DNA of 64,000 nucleotides from Manihot esculenta (lineage: Eukaryota; Streptophyta; Magnoliopsida; Malpighiales; Euphorbiaceae), in the NCBI RefSeq assembly GCF_001659605.2, contig NC_035177.2, positions 5,580,611 to 5,644,610 on the forward strand, written 5' to 3'. The notes beneath the pieces were generated by a model, which was given only the letters and a program-made list of their open reading frames with translations, was not told the DNA's origin and did no database searches. Shown here piece by piece: positions 22,359 to 34,080 of the stretch; position 1 is the stretch's first letter, and every line of letters starts with the position of its first letter. The translations under genes and the position numbers were made by a program.

Positions 22359-22394
22359 TTCTTCCCCCTTAAGAACATTCATCCCCGAATGTTC
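22359..22394 (-). other. Polypurine tract and hairpin of element D
   Basis: On the minus strand AAGGGGGAAGAA abuts the LTR. The upstream hairpin (22373-22394) has arms GAACATTCG and TGAATGTTC around GGGA; one pair next to the loop is lost. Confidence 0.8.
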
Positions 22395-22454
22395 ACCAAC
22401 CATCAAACATAGCATCAAAGATAAACATACATACAAAAACACAAAACTCTAACC

Positions 22455-23687
22455 TTAGAAGAGATGAGAATACTGCTGGAGCATGGACTCCCGTGTCTCC
22501 CAGGTACACTCCTCGATGTTGTGATGATTCCAAAGGACATTCACCATTGAGATTTCCTTGTTTCTCAACTTTCTGATCTGGGTGTCTAGGATCCGTACTG
22601 GCTGCTCAACAAAGGTGAGATCTTCTTGGATCTCCACATCAGGCTCACTAAGAACCTTGCCCGGATCTGACACGAACTTTCTTAACATGGAAACATGGAA
22701 AACCGGATGGATTCTCTCTATAGAAGCAGGTAAGTCCAGCTTATACGATACATTCCTAATCTTTTGCAAGATTTCAAAGGGTCCAATGTACCGTGGAGCT
22801 AGCTTACCTTTCTTCCCGAACCGAATCACCCCTTTCATTGGAGACACCTTGAGCAATACCAAATCCCCCTCCTAAAATTCCACTAGCCTTCTGCGGATAT
22901 CTGCATAACTCTTTTACCTGCTTGCAGCAGTCTTGATCCTTTCTCTGATTATGGGCACCACTCTGCTGGTGATCTCTACAAGCTCAAGCCCTGCCAAGGC
23001 CCTTTCCCCAACTTCCTCCCAATAGACAGGCGACCTGCACTTCCTTCCATACAAAGCTTTATATGGAGCCATCCCTATGCTAGCATGATGGCTATTATTG
23101 TAGGCAAACTCCACCAAGGGTAGATGCTGCCTCCAAGAACCGCCAAAATCCAGCACACACATTCTGAGCATATCCTCTATTGTCTGGATGGTCCTCTCTG
23201 ATTGTCCGTCCGTCTGAGGATGGAAAGCAGTGCTAAAATCTAACCTGGTACCCATAGCGTTCTGCAGACTCCGCCAAAACCTGGAGGTGAACTGGGGTCC
23301 TCTATCAGACACTATTGAAACAGGAACCCCATGCAACCTGACAACCTCATCAACATACACCTGCGCCAACTTGTCCACAGAATAGCCGCTCCTGACAGGG
23401 ATGAAGTGAGCAGATTTGGTCAGTCTGTCCACAATCACCCATATGGAGTCCAATCTGTTGGACGTTGCCGGTAACCCCACCACGAAGTCCATAGCTATAT
23501 TCTCCCATTTCCACTCTAGAATCGGCAGTGGGTTAAGCATTCCAGCCGGCTTCTGATGTTCCAGCTTCACCCTCTGACATACTTCGCAGGCCGACACGAA
23601 CTGTGCCACTTCTCTCTTCATAGCTGGCCACCAATAAACTCTTTTCAGATCTTGATACATTTTGGTGGCCCCAGGGTGAACACTGTA
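22455..23687 (-). pseudogene. Integrase (partial) and chromodomain of element D
   Basis: The minus frame runs from just inside the integrase zinc region ([18 protein letters not shown]) through the DDE core ([26 protein letters not shown]) to the chromodomain ([15 protein letters not shown]), ending in TAA at 22455. Two premature stops lie near 22876 and 22915, both at codons where A and G have CAG. The N-terminal His of the zinc motif and all of RT/RNase H are deleted. Confidence 0.9.
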
Positions 23688-25802
23688 TCTAAGAACTCAC
23701 TAACCACGAGCACTGAGGCGGGCTCTCTGACATGACTATCCAGCTCTCTCACATGAGCTAGAAAACCCTGACAACCCCTCTTGAGTAGCCTACGAGCCTG
23801 TAGGGCTGATATCAAACCTCTAGGTGTACCCCTCCTGTCTCCTCTGAAGACAACCTCTGACCCATCCTGACAACTGAACCTGACTACCTTGTCTCTGCAG
23901 TCCAAGGTAGCACCATGGGTAGATAGCCAATCCATCCCTAGAATGACGTCAAAATCTGTCAAATCTAGAACCACAAGGTCGGCTGAAAGGCATCTCCCCT
24001 CAACAAAGACTGGACTACACTAGCAGACTGACTCTGCCACTGACGGGTCACACTTGGGTCCACTGACCCATAAGGGACACTCTAACCCAGAGACCATCAA
24101 ACCCAACCTCTCGACGGCCCTCGGAGCAATGAAAGAATGAGATGCACCAGGGTCCATTAAGGTATAAACATCTGAACAACCAATGATGAGATTACCTGAC
24201 ACCACGGTGTTAGATGTGTTCGCCTCCTGCTGAGTCATCGTGAAGATCCGTGCTGGAGCTGATGGACCTCCACCCCTGAAACCTGCTGAAGAAGAGACTG
24301 CCCCTCTCCCTCTGCCTCTGCCTCTGCCACTAGCCTGAGTCGCGGCTGGAGCTACTGGCTGAGCCACACTACCAGAAGCTGTCTGCTGAGACGGTGCCAC
24401 AAAAGCTACTCTAGGACACTCCCGTGCCATGTGTCCCTCCTGCCCACATCTGAAGTAGGCTGTCATCCCAAACCGACATACTCCCTTGTGCGTCTTCCCA
24501 CACTTCAAACATGCTGCATTATCTGCACCTGAGCTCGAGCCACTTCCTAATCCCAGACCTGACTTGATCTTGCTCCAGAACTTGTTCTTCTTGGACTTCC
24601 TGTGGCCTCTATCCCACTTCTTACTGCCTGAAGCTGCTGAACTCAAGGAAGAAGAATCCAACTTTCCCCACATGGGGTCTTGGAACCAGAAGACTGTGCC
24701 ATTAACTGCTTAACTCTTCCTCGATTATGGCACTAGCCTCAATCCTCCGGGCCATATCCACTATGGCATGGAAACTCTCCCTCTCTGCTAACTGGATCAA
24801 GGAGGAATACCTGGAATGAAGCTTCATGATATACCTCCTTGACTTCTTCTGATCTGTGTCAAGATTCTGCCCAGCAAATGGCAACAGCTCCAAGAACCTA
24901 TCTGTGTACTCATCCACACTCATCTCCTCTGTCTGCCTCAACTGCTCAAATTCAATCATCTTCAACTCCCTTGAACTGTCAGGGAAAGCCCATCCAGCAA
25001 ATTCATTAGCAAACTCCTCCCATGAAAGACCATCCACCCTCGGGCTCACATAATTTTTAAACCACTCTCGGGCCTTCTTGCACTTCAGTGTGAACCCAGC
25101 CATCTGAATGGCTCTACTGTCATCAGCTCCTATCTCATCTGTAATCATCTTGACCCTCTCAAGGTACACAAACGGGTCATCACCTGTGTCAAACTGGGGA
25201 GCACCCAGCTTCATGTAATCGGTCATCTTGACCTTGCTCCCTCCAGATGAGCTAGGTTTAGGTACTTGGGTTTCTGGGACCATGGGTTCTACTGGTGGTG
25301 GAGGAGGTGCAACATTCCCTGGAGTAGGGTTTGCTGTACCTCGATAGAAAGATGGGGGTGGGTACATAGGGTACTGTGAGTATGGTGGGTAGAAAGGTGG
25401 GTATGGCATGTGAGAAGGGTAAGGATTAAAGCTGGGGTAATCCGATGTACCTCCCATCGAATACCCGGGATTCTGTGAAAAGGGTGAGTACTAGGGTGGC
25501 TGAACAAATTCCGAGGCCTGAGTGCCTCCTTGAGACTCTCCCATGCCCTCTTCCGACATACTCACTCCAAGACTGCCATCCCTCCTCTGATCCACATCCA
25601 TATCATTCCCCACATCTTCCGACATTCCTCCTTGCACTGTCCCCCTTCTGCTCACATCAAAAGACCTTCTAGGGTCCCTTGACGTTCTCTCCCTGCTAGA
25701 CCTGCAGGACATTGCCCTAGGCAATGCTGGAGGATGGGCATCCATGCCCTCGTCCTGGGGTGGTACTCCAATCAATCGTGCAGATCGGCGAGTTCCTCTC
25801 AT
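23688..25802 (-). pseudogene. gag and protease of element D
   Basis: From the ATG at 25800-25802 (MRGTRRSARLIG) the frame encodes Gag (P/Y-rich stretch, retrotransposon Gag domain with GWAFPDSSRELKMIEFEQL) and protease (LMDPGASHSFI, DVILGMDWLSTHG). It is broken by stops near 25491, 24704 and 24018. The zinc knuckle reads YFRCGQEGHMARECP, so the first zinc ligand Cys is lost. After EFLD the protease runs into integrase sequence in the wrong frame at the deletion junction (about 23688). Confidence 0.9.
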
Positions 25803-26022
25803 CTTGCTTACTGAAAAAATAGCACACATCACATACATCACATACATAGCATATCATCAATGCACATGTATAAAATCATGGCATTACACATCAACATTCA
25901 AGACAGGACTCTACATCCTATCCTAGTGGACATGATTTTCCTATTGTGCTTGACCTTTTAGAACATCTATGAGCCCGACACTCTAGGTCCGACCATATGA
26001 ACTTAGGGCTCTGATACCAATC
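25803..26022 (-). other. Leader of element D: primer site, CATATG stem and acceptor-like site
   Basis: Primer site complement of tRNA-Met at 26006-26019, just inside the LTR end. The stem CTAAGT/ACCTAG (25983-26006) encloses a CATATG loop. ATTTTTTCAG (AG at 25811-25812) lies just before the gag ATG, a good 3' splice-site match. Confidence 0.7.
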
Positions 26023-28313
26023 TGTAACGACCTAAAAATCGGACCGCTATCGGCGCTAGGATCCAGATCGGCTTAAGGCCGCCGGGACTCGTAGCAAGCC
26101 TAACATACATCCTGCATACCTGTTTAATCCCATACATGACCAACACATACATAAAAATATTGAACTTTCACATTCAATCACCAAACTCAACCTGTGCATG
26201 CACAACTTATGATCATAAGCATCAAACCCCACACTGGAGTCCTCAACAAATACTCCAATGGGGTAACATATCATATAATGAGTTTGGTCTACATAAAACA
26301 TTATTAAACCATTACCTTTGAAAGATCATGTAACAAAGGGGATTAACATACAAGCTAGGGTCAAGCACAACTCTAATCCTCAATAACATCATTATATTAC
26401 ATAGCTGTTCAATACTATACTTTACATCATTCTCATGTCCACTTCTAACTATTACATAGACATGACTTTACTCTAGCTGACCTCCTGGTCTATCCCGTAC
26501 CTGCAAACCTGGGGAAATTAGGGAGTGGGGTGAGCTACTAGAGCCCAGTGAGCAGAATAATAAAACATGGTATTTAAAACATATGATATCACGGAATGCA
26601 TCACAGCACAAACAAATCACATCAAGGATGAACTTGTCACCATTTAGCCCTCTACATAGTCCAATCATGCCAGGGGCGTAGTGCAGGCCACACCTGGTCT
26701 TTCTCTTACACATAACATATCATACATAACCAATTGTGCCGGGGGCATAGTGCAGGCCACACCCGGACTTTCTCTTACATAGTGCCAGGGGCGTAGTGCA
26801 GGCTCGCCTGGACTTCCATAACATATCACCATTATATCATGTCATAACATATGAGGGCTAATGGATCATTCAACATTCATCCACATCAACAACATAATAT
26901 GCAATGAGACATATTCGTGAATTCTAGTGCAAGCACCCTAATATATCTCATGGCATTCATGATGCGTGAATCATGCTAAAACTTTCATTATTTGCTTTGA
27001 AACATAAAGAGCTATTTCACTCACCTCTGGCTAGCTCTGACAAGACACAGAAGCAGCTGTCTCACTGCTGGGGTCCTCGGTTCCTCGGGTCCGAACCTAC
27101 ACAGGTGGACTCAAATGAGGGACCAAACATTCAAGAACATGACTCTAAAATACTCCCCAAAAACCCCCTAAAACACCTTAAAACAATCATAGAAAACATG
27201 CAAAGGAAGGCTGGACAGGGTACCTTCGGCGGCAGGTTCGGCGGCCGAAAGTCCCTCCAGAGACGAAAGTCATACACCTTCGGCGGTACTTTCGGCGGCC
27301 GAAGGTTCCTTCCAGAGACGAAATTCATGCATGATCGGCGGCACCTTCGGCGGCCGAAACTCCCTTCCAGAGCCGAAAGTCTACTTTCAGGGGCAGGGTT
27401 CGGCAGCCAAAGGCTGGCCTCCACAGGCAGGTTCAGCGGCCGAAAGTCCCTTCGGCTGCCGAACCTGAGTTCTTCCAAAGGGCAGAACTCAGCCTCCAAC
27501 ATGCACAAACACCTCCCAAACCATTCAACTCAAACACAACACTTCTACAACATGCATACACACATACATAAGCTCCTAGGGGCTTCAAACTATCCTAAAC
27601 CCCAACTACAACACATCAAACATACATAAACAACCCACATTGCTCATAAACACAACATAAACCCATAAACTCAAATGAAACCTAAACATGCATTTCTACC
27701 CCACAAATCTCATAAAACTTGTTTAAAACATATTAAAATGGTAAGATCGAAGCTTACCTCTTGAAGATCTAGAGGAGAAACGATCCTAACTTAGAGATGG
27801 GGGAGATCTCAACTCTTTGGTCTCCAAGCTCCAAAACTTGCTCAGATATCTTCAAACCAAGATAAAACTTGTTGAAACTCGCAAGATCGAAGGAAAACAT
27901 CAAAAATCAACCATGGGAGAGCATGAACTCACCATTGGCAGAAAATGGGGAGAAAACTCGCCCGTTTCGGCCATGGAGCCCTTATATAGGGGCTGCCAGA
28001 CCACCTTTCGGCAGCCTAAAGTGCTTCCAAAACTCATGCAAGTTCGGCGGCCGAACCTGAGCCGTTTTTGGAAGCCTAACTTGCCCCCCTAAACCATCCC
28101 ATGTTCGGCGGCCGAACATGAGGTTCGGCGGCCAAACCTGGAAATGCCTCCATGGTCTTTTTCATTCAAATTTCAATTTCTTTCTTACTTAAAATCATAG
28201 AACACATTAAAACATTTTATGAAAACATGATTTTACCCTTCTAGAGGTTTTCGACATCCGAGATTCCACCGGAAGGTAGGAATTCCGATACCGGAGTCTA
28301 GCCGGGTATTACA
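26023..28313 (-). repeat. 5' LTR of element D (2,291 bp)
   Basis: Close copy of 20087-22358; the length differs by about 19 bp, partly from one extra palindrome unit near 28100-28135. TATA-like CTTATATAGG at 27981. Splice-donor-like GAG|GTAAGC at about 27757 on the minus strand. Confidence 0.94.
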
Positions 28314-29565
28314 AAAATAATTGTCAATTGCATAAAGAATTAGAGAGATCCAATCCTAGCTACTCCAAACGCATGAAGATGATGCTAGATCATACAATTC
28401 CTTAGTTTTTACACCAAGTGTTCTTAGGTCAGAATATTTCCAGCAATTACGGACTAACAAATATCCCAACTAACAATCAATTAACTTTGCAATCAAGAAT
28501 CAAGTGGCCAATTTGATCAAAACAACAAAGCAATCTTAGATTTAAGCACACAATTGCATGAATATTGAACTAATCAAAGACAAATAGTTTATGTTTAGAT
28601 CTCACAATCCATAAAACAATCTTAGTTTCAACCAATCCTCAACTAGAATTAAGGGTTTCAGCCACTCATGGCTGAACCAAAACAGAAAATTAAAGAAAAG
28701 AAGAAGGAGGAGGAACCGGCAGTGGAGGAGAAAGATGAGAAGGGGTGCGGCTGCCCTTGCTTGGCCGAACCTTGGTGATGTCCCATCTGCCACTTCTTGT
28801 CTTCTTAAGGCCTTTAAATATGTCTTGAGAGGCTGCCTAGTGTTTCTTGGCTGTCCATACATCTTTTAGAGGCTGCCCAAAGTGCCCTTGGTCCAATATG
28901 TGCCTTCTATGTGCATGTGTGAAGGCAAAAACGTGGAGAATGTATCAAATTACAAGGGATGGGCTCTTTGGTCTTTTAATTTCTGCCCAAGGTCTTCAAG
29001 ATACTACCCAAGTGTGTTCAAGTTGCTGCCCAAGTTGCCTCTTCACTTCCCCTTGCCGCCCATGCACTAATAAGGAAGGTGGAGCCTCCTTTTGAATTTT
29101 GAATGTGCAAGGCATGAAGTGGGAAACATGTGATCTTTGGATTTGGCTTCCTTAATAAGCTGGATCTTGAAATCCAAAATCTGAATATGAATCTTAGAGA
29201 ATTGAATTTCAAAATACTTTCCTTATTTAACTCTTCATATAAGGCAGCTTGAGATATGGCTTCTTAAATAAGGAAAGGGCTACTTGGAGATTTGAAATTT
29301 GAATTTCAAATTGCCTTGGCTGAATGTTCTTTCCATATTTACCACTTTCCTTATTTAGAACTTTCCTTATTTAGCTTGACTTGATTCCAACTTGGCAAGC
29401 TTGCTCTCCTTTGCTCCATTTAAGGCAGTTTTAGGGGGATTTTCTCCAAAGTGTCCTTTTTCACCATTTTCTGCAAAACAATGCCAAGAGTATTAAATTA
29501 AGCAGAAATCATGTAAATAATCATCAATAATATCAAGATAAAATGGACTAAAATATGCTCTATCA
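28314..29565 (-). repeat. 5' LTR of element C, outer part
   Basis: Continuation of 19576-20086 after element D. It ends in GCTCTATCA, the outer LTR end. It carries a near-perfect inverted repeat (28655-28678) shared with H. The following base (29566) starts RT coding sequence of E. Confidence 0.9.
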
Positions 29566-29936
29566 ATGCCCCTGCAGCATTCATGGACCTCATGAACAGA
29601 GTTTTCAACCAGTATCTGGATCACTTTGTTATTTTCTTCATTAATGATATCTTAGTGTATTTCAGAAACACAGAGGAGCATGCCCATCATCTGAGGATAG
29701 TTATGCAGACCCTGAGGGAGCACGGCCTGTATGCCAAGTTCTCCAAGTGTGAATTCTGGTTGAGGAGCATCTCATTCTTAGGGCATGTTGTATCAGAAAA
29801 AGGAATTGAAGTGGACCCCAAGAAGGTAGAAGCTGTAGCTAACTGGCCCAAACCCACTACAGTTACAGAGATTAAAAGTATTCTAGGTTTGGCAGGTTAC
29901 TACAGGAGGTTCATCCAAGACTTCTCCAAAATTGCC
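29566..29936 (+). pseudogene. RT fragment of element E
   Basis: In-frame RT sequence ([14 protein letters not shown] to [17 protein letters not shown]) from a chromovirus like A and G. The catalytic motif reads FFINDIL in place of FIDDIL, so one active-site Asp is lost by a G-to-A change. C interrupts it on the left and G on the right; it continues at 39928. Confidence 0.92.
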
Positions 29937-30274
29937 TGTAATACCCGGCTAGACTCCGGTATCAGGATTCCTACCGTCCGATGGAATCTCAGGAGTCGGA
30001 GACCTCTAGGAGGGTAAAACCATGCTTTTATAAAATGTTTTAATGTGTTTTATGTTTTTAAACAAGAAAGAAAATGAGTTTTTACGTGAAAACAACCTTG
30101 GAGGAAAACTCAGGTTCGGCCGCCGAATGTGCATGCACTTCGGGAGTGCTTTAGGCCCCCGAATGCATAAGTGAGGGAAGTCCAGGTTCGGCCGCCGAAC
30201 CTTATGTTCGGCCGCCGAACATGGCATGCATGCGGAGGCACGTTCGGCCCCCGAATGTGGCCTGGCCAGCCACC

Positions 30275-30282
30275 TATAAAGG
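30275..30282 (+). promoter_or_regulatory. TATA box of G 5' LTR
   Basis: TATAAAGG in the conserved context CTGGCCAGCCACC; the 3' LTR copy is at 37964. Transcription would start some 30 bases downstream. Confidence 0.8.
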
Positions 30283-31416
30283 GGTCCCTTAGCCAAAAAC
30301 GGGCGAGCTTTTCTCCCCATTTTCGGCCAAGGTGAGCTCTCCACCGTCCCTCGCCGATTTTGAGTTTCTTCCTTCCATTCTTCATGATTTTTATGAGTTT
30401 GCAACTTTGTATTGAAGATTTTTCAGCATAAAGCAAGTTTTGAAGCTTGGAAGACTCAGGAGCTCTCTCCCTCTGTTCTCCAAGTTTAGGTCACCTCCCC
30501 TCTCGATCTTCAAGAGGTAAGGGTCGATCTTGAACTCTTTTTATGTTTTAAACAAGTTTTAAGTTGATTCTTGGGGAAGGATGCATTTGTTAGAGTTTAT
30601 GCATGTTGATAGGGTTTTTTTTTGTGAGTTTATGACAATGTAGGTTGCTGAGTTGTTTTTGATGTGTTGTAGTTGGGGTTTAGGATAGTTTGAAGCCCCT
30701 AGGAGCTTATGTATGTGTTTATGCATGTTTTGGTTGAGTGGTATGCATGATTGAATGTTTGGGAGGCGTTTGTGCATGTGTGAGCCGAGTTTCTGCCCTT
30801 TTGGCAGAAACTAGGTTCGGCAGCCGAAGGAGTTTCGGCCGCCGAACCTGCCTGGGAGGTATGCCTTTCGGCTGCCGAAGCACGCCCCCGAAAATGGACT
30901 TTCGTCTCTGGAGGGCACTTTCGGCCGCCGAAGGTGCTGCCGAACCTGCCTGACTTTCGGCTCTGGAGGGACTTTCGGCCGCCGAACCTGCCGCCGAAAG
31001 TGCCCTGTTCAGCCTTCCTTTGCATGTTTTGCATGATTCTTTTGAGGTGTTTTAGGGGGGTTTTTGGGGGATGTTTTTAGAGTCATGTTCTAGTATGTTT
31101 GGTCCCTCATTTGAGTCCACCTGTGTAGGTTCGGACCCGAGGAACCGAGGACCCCAGCAGTGAGTCAGCTGCTCCAGTCTTTTTCAGAGCTAGCCAAAGG
31201 TGAGTAGAATAAACCTTTATGTTTTAAAGCAAATAAATTATTAAGTTTGAGTATGATCATACATCATGAATGTCATGTGATATCCTAGGTTGTTTTGCAT
31301 TAGAATTCACGAATATGTTGCATTGCATAATTCTATGTTGATGTGGATGGCTGTTGGATGATCCCTAGTCCTCAATATGATGCGATGTGATATGATACGG
31401 TATGTCATGGTATGGA

Positions 31417-31553
31417 AGTCCGGTTGACCCATTCTACGTCCCGGCACTATGTAAGAGAAAGACCGGTTGACCCATTCTACGTCCCGGCACATTGGAATGT
31501 TATGATATGTTATGTTAAGAGAAAGACCGGTTGACCCATTCTACGTCCCGGCA
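31417..31553 (+). repeat. Three tandem hairpin units in G 5' LTR
   Basis: All three units have arms CCGG/CCGG around TTGACCCATTCTACGTC; the 3' LTR copy is at 39111-39248. Confidence 0.7.
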
Positions 31554-32231
31554 CTTTGGAATGTAGAGGACTATTGGTGACAATACCATCCTTGATGTGA
31601 TTTGTTGTGGTGTGTTGCATTCCATAAAAGCATAAAAATTTAATATATGATTTAAATGTTTTATTATTCTGCTCACTAGGCTCTAGTAGCTCACCCCTTT
31701 CCCTAATCCCCTAGGTTTGCAGGTACAGGGTAGACCAGGAGGTCAGCAAGAGTAATGAGGTCATGGTCATGTAATAGTTAGTGTGGACATGATAAATATT
31801 GATATGTTATGTTGAGTACAGTTATGTATAAGTTTAGTATGGGAATGTAATGTAATGAGATCTATTGAGGTTAATAGTTGTGCTTGACCCTAGTATGTTG
31901 TTAATCCCTTTGATTACATGATTTTAATGATACTTATGTAACCAAACTCAATATATGTGATGTCACCCCATTGGGGCACTGTTCAGTCTCCAAAGAGGAG
32001 TTAATGTTTATGATCATGTTATGTATAGAGCATGCACAGGTTGAGTTTGGTGAATGAATGAAAGAATGAATGAATGTAAAGAAAAGTTCAAATTTTTATG
32101 TATGTTGTTGATCATGTATGGGATTAAACAGGTTTACAGGATGTATGTTAGGCTTGCTACGGGTCCCGGCAGCCTTATGCCGATCTGGATCCTAGCGCCG
32201 GTAGCGGTCCGATTTTCGGGTCGTTACAGAG

Positions 32232-32268
32232 TGGTATCAGAGCCCTAGGTTCATACGGTCGGACCTAG
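32232..32268 (+). other. Primer binding site (tRNA-iMet) and adjoining stem of element G
   Basis: TGGTATCAGAGCCC at 32232-32245, then stem CTAGGT/ACCTAG (32245-32250, 32263-32268). The loop reads CATACG, so its palindrome is lost by one base here. Confidence 0.85.
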
Positions 32269-32499
32269 AGTGTCGGGCTCATAGATGTTATAGAAGGTCA
32301 AGCACAATAGGAAAGATCATGTCCACTAGGATAGGATGCGGAGTCCTATCTTGTATGATGATGTGAAATGCCATGATTATATACATGTGCATTAATGACA
32401 TGATATGAATGATATGTATGTGATACGGGTTCATGTGCTCTCACATGAACCATATGATGCTAATGTTTATGTGATGTGTACTGTTTTTCAGAAAACAGG

Positions 32500-34080
32500 A
32501 TGAGAGGAACTCGTCGATCTGCACGATTGACTGGAGTACCACCCCAGGACGAGGGAACTGATGCCCGTCCTCCAGCATTGCCTAGGGCAATGTCAAGTAG
32601 ATCCAACAGAGAAAGAGCAGTAAGAGACCCTAGAAGGTCTTTGGATCTGGGTAGAAGTAGATCAGTGAGGGGAACAGTTCAGGGAGGAATGTCAGTTGAT
32701 ATGGGGGATGAGATGGATGTGGATCAGAGGAGGGATGGCAGTTTAGGAGTGAGCATGTCGGAAGAGGGAATGAGAGAGTCCCAAAGAGGCACCCAGGCCT
32801 CGGGATTTGTTCAGCCACCTCACTACCCACCCTTTTCTCAAAATCCCGGGTATTCGATGGGAGGTACATCGGATTACCCCAGCTTTAATCCTTACCCTTC
32901 TCACATGCCATACCCATCTTACTACCCACCATACCCACAGTACCCCATGTACCCACCTCCACCTTACTATCCAGGTACAGCAAACCCTACCCCAGGGGAT
33001 GCTGCACCTCCCCCTCCACCAACACAACCCACAGTTCCAGAAACCCCAGTACCTAAACCTAGCTCATCTGGAGGGAGCAAGGTCAAGATGACCAACTACA
33101 TGAAGCTTGGTGCTCCTCAGTATGAAAAAGGGGATGACCCGTTTGTGTATCTCGAGAGGGTCAAGGTGATTACAGATGAGATTAGGGCGGATGACAGCAG
33201 AGCCATTCAGATGGCTGGGTTCACACTCAAATGCAAGAAGGCCCGAGAGTGGTTTAAGAATTATGTGAACCCGAGGGTGGACAGCATGTCTTGGGAAGAG
33301 TTTGCAAATGAGTTTGCAGGATGGGCTTTCCCTGATAGTTCAAGGGAGCTGAAGATGATAGAGTTTGAACAGTTGAGGCAGACTGATGATATGAGTGTGG
33401 ATGAGTTCACAGACAGATTCTTGGAGCTGTTGCCATTTGCAGGGCAAAATCTTGACTCAGACCAGAAAAAGTCAAGGAGGTATATCATGAAACTCCATTC
33501 TAGGTATTCCTCCTTGATCCAGTCAGCAGATAGGGAGAGCTTCCATGCCATAGTAGATATGGCCCGAAAAATGGAGGCCAGTGCCATCATTCAGGGGACA
33601 GTTAAACAGTCAGTGGCACAGTCTTCTGGGTCCAAGACCCCGGGTGGGGGAAGGCTAGATCCCTCATCCTTGAGTGCAGCAGCTTCGGGCAGCAGGAAGT
33701 GGGGTAACGCCACTAGGAAGCCCAAGAAGAATAAGTTATGGAACAAGATCAAGTCCAGTCTGGGATTAGGGAGTGGCTCAAGCTCTGGTGCGGATAATGC
33801 AGTATGTGCAAGGTGTGGTAAGCCACACAAGGGAGTTTGCCGGGCTGGGACAGCAGCTTGCTTCAGATGCGGGCAAGAGGGACACATGGCTCGGGAGTGT
33901 CCTAGGACAATACCTATGGCTCAGTCCCAGCAGACAGCTTCAGGTAGTGTAGCGCAGCCAGCAGCTCCAGCCACGACTCAGGCCAGTGGCAGAGGCAGAG
34001 GGAGAGGGTCAGCCTCTTCTTCAGCGGGTTTCAGAGGTGAAGGTCCATCAGCTCCAGCACGGATCTTCACGATGACTTAG
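32500..34080 (+). CDS. Gag of element G, ending at a TAG
   Basis: The start at 32500 (MRGTRRSARLTG) follows the acceptor-like AG; the frame is open upstream to 32476. About 526 residues: basic N-terminus, acidic MDVDQRRD stretch, P/Y-rich segment (about residues 110-185), retrotransposon Gag domain (about 195-360), a CARCGKPHKGVC half knuckle and CCHC zinc knuckle CFRCGQEGHMARECP, then an RG-rich tail. It ends at TAG 34078-34080 in FTMT-stop, where A and D read Gln (CAG). The stop lies between the zinc knuckle and protease, so Gag itself is complete. It forms the particle that packages element RNA. Confidence 0.92.
   Translation: MRGTRRSARLTGVPPQDEGTDARPPALPRAMSSRSNRERAVRDPRRSLDLGRSRSVRGTVQGGMSVDMGDEMDVDQRRDGSLGVSMSEEGMRESQRGTQASGFVQPPHYPPFSQNPGYSMGGTSDYPSFNPYPSHMPYPSYYPPYPQYPMYPPPPYYPGTANPTPGDAAPPPPPTQPTVPETPVPKPSSSGGSKVKMTNYMKLGAPQYEKGDDPFVYLERVKVITDEIRADDSRAIQMAGFTLKCKKAREWFKNYVNPRVDSMSWEEFANEFAGWAFPDSSRELKMIEFEQLRQTDDMSVDEFTDRFLELLPFAGQNLDSDQKKSRRYIMKLHSRYSSLIQSADRESFHAIVDMARKMEASAIIQGTVKQSVAQSSGSKTPGGGRLDPSSLSAAASGSRKWGNATRKPKKNKLWNKIKSSLGLGSGSSSGADNAVCARCGKPHKGVCRAGTAACFRCGQEGHMARECPRTIPMAQSQQTASGSVAQPAAPATTQASGRGRGRGSASSSAGFRGEGPSAPARIFTMT

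Larger units (their letters stand above)
20087..28313 (-). mobile_element. Element D: RT-less chromovirus inserted in C 5' LTR
   Basis: Two full LTRs (20087-22358 and 26023-28313) flank a 3.66-kb internal region. Ends are TGTAACGACC and TATTACA. Flanks aaaac (20082-20086) and aaaat (28314-28318) are an imperfect 5-bp target repeat. The internal region keeps primer site, gag, protease, part of integrase, chromodomain and polypurine tract, but RT, RNase H and the integrase N-terminus are deleted at about 23687-23690. Confidence 0.94.
12863..29565 (-). mobile_element. Element C: Athila/Tat-type Ty3/gypsy element, 3' part of its 3' LTR outside window
   Basis: C reads on the minus strand. Its 5' LTR (right) starts TGATAGAGC on the minus strand at 29565 and ends CGAGTCA at 19576. 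A tRNA-Asp primer site, gag pieces, a protease-integrase frame and a polypurine tract at 12974 follow. Its 3' LTR begins at 12973 and is cut by element A. C also hosts solo LTR F and element D. RT and RNase H are absent. It lies inside the RT of element E. The Athila/Tat assignment rests on the tRNA-Asp primer site, the DPEIE gag start and the YNPGWRDHPNFS motif. Confidence 0.88.
29937..32228 (+). repeat. 5' LTR of element G (2,292 bp)
   Basis: TGTAATACCC to GGTCGTTACA. Upstream palindromes at 30116, 30186 and 30206, TATA at 30275, donor-like CAAGAG|GTAAG (GT at 30517), downstream palindrome cluster 30815-31005, hairpin units 31417-31553. It lacks one palindrome unit present in the 3' LTR. 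Confidence 0.96.
30517..32491 (+). other. Candidate leader intron of element G (LTR donor to pre-gag acceptor)
   Basis: The donor CAAGAG|GTAAG lies about 240 bases after the TATA box and the acceptor CTGTTTTTCAG ends at 32491, nine bases before the gag ATG. Removing this 1,975-base interval would delete the primer site and leave a short gag-pol mRNA. D has the same pair 1,947 bases apart. No transcript evidence is available here. Confidence 0.4.
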
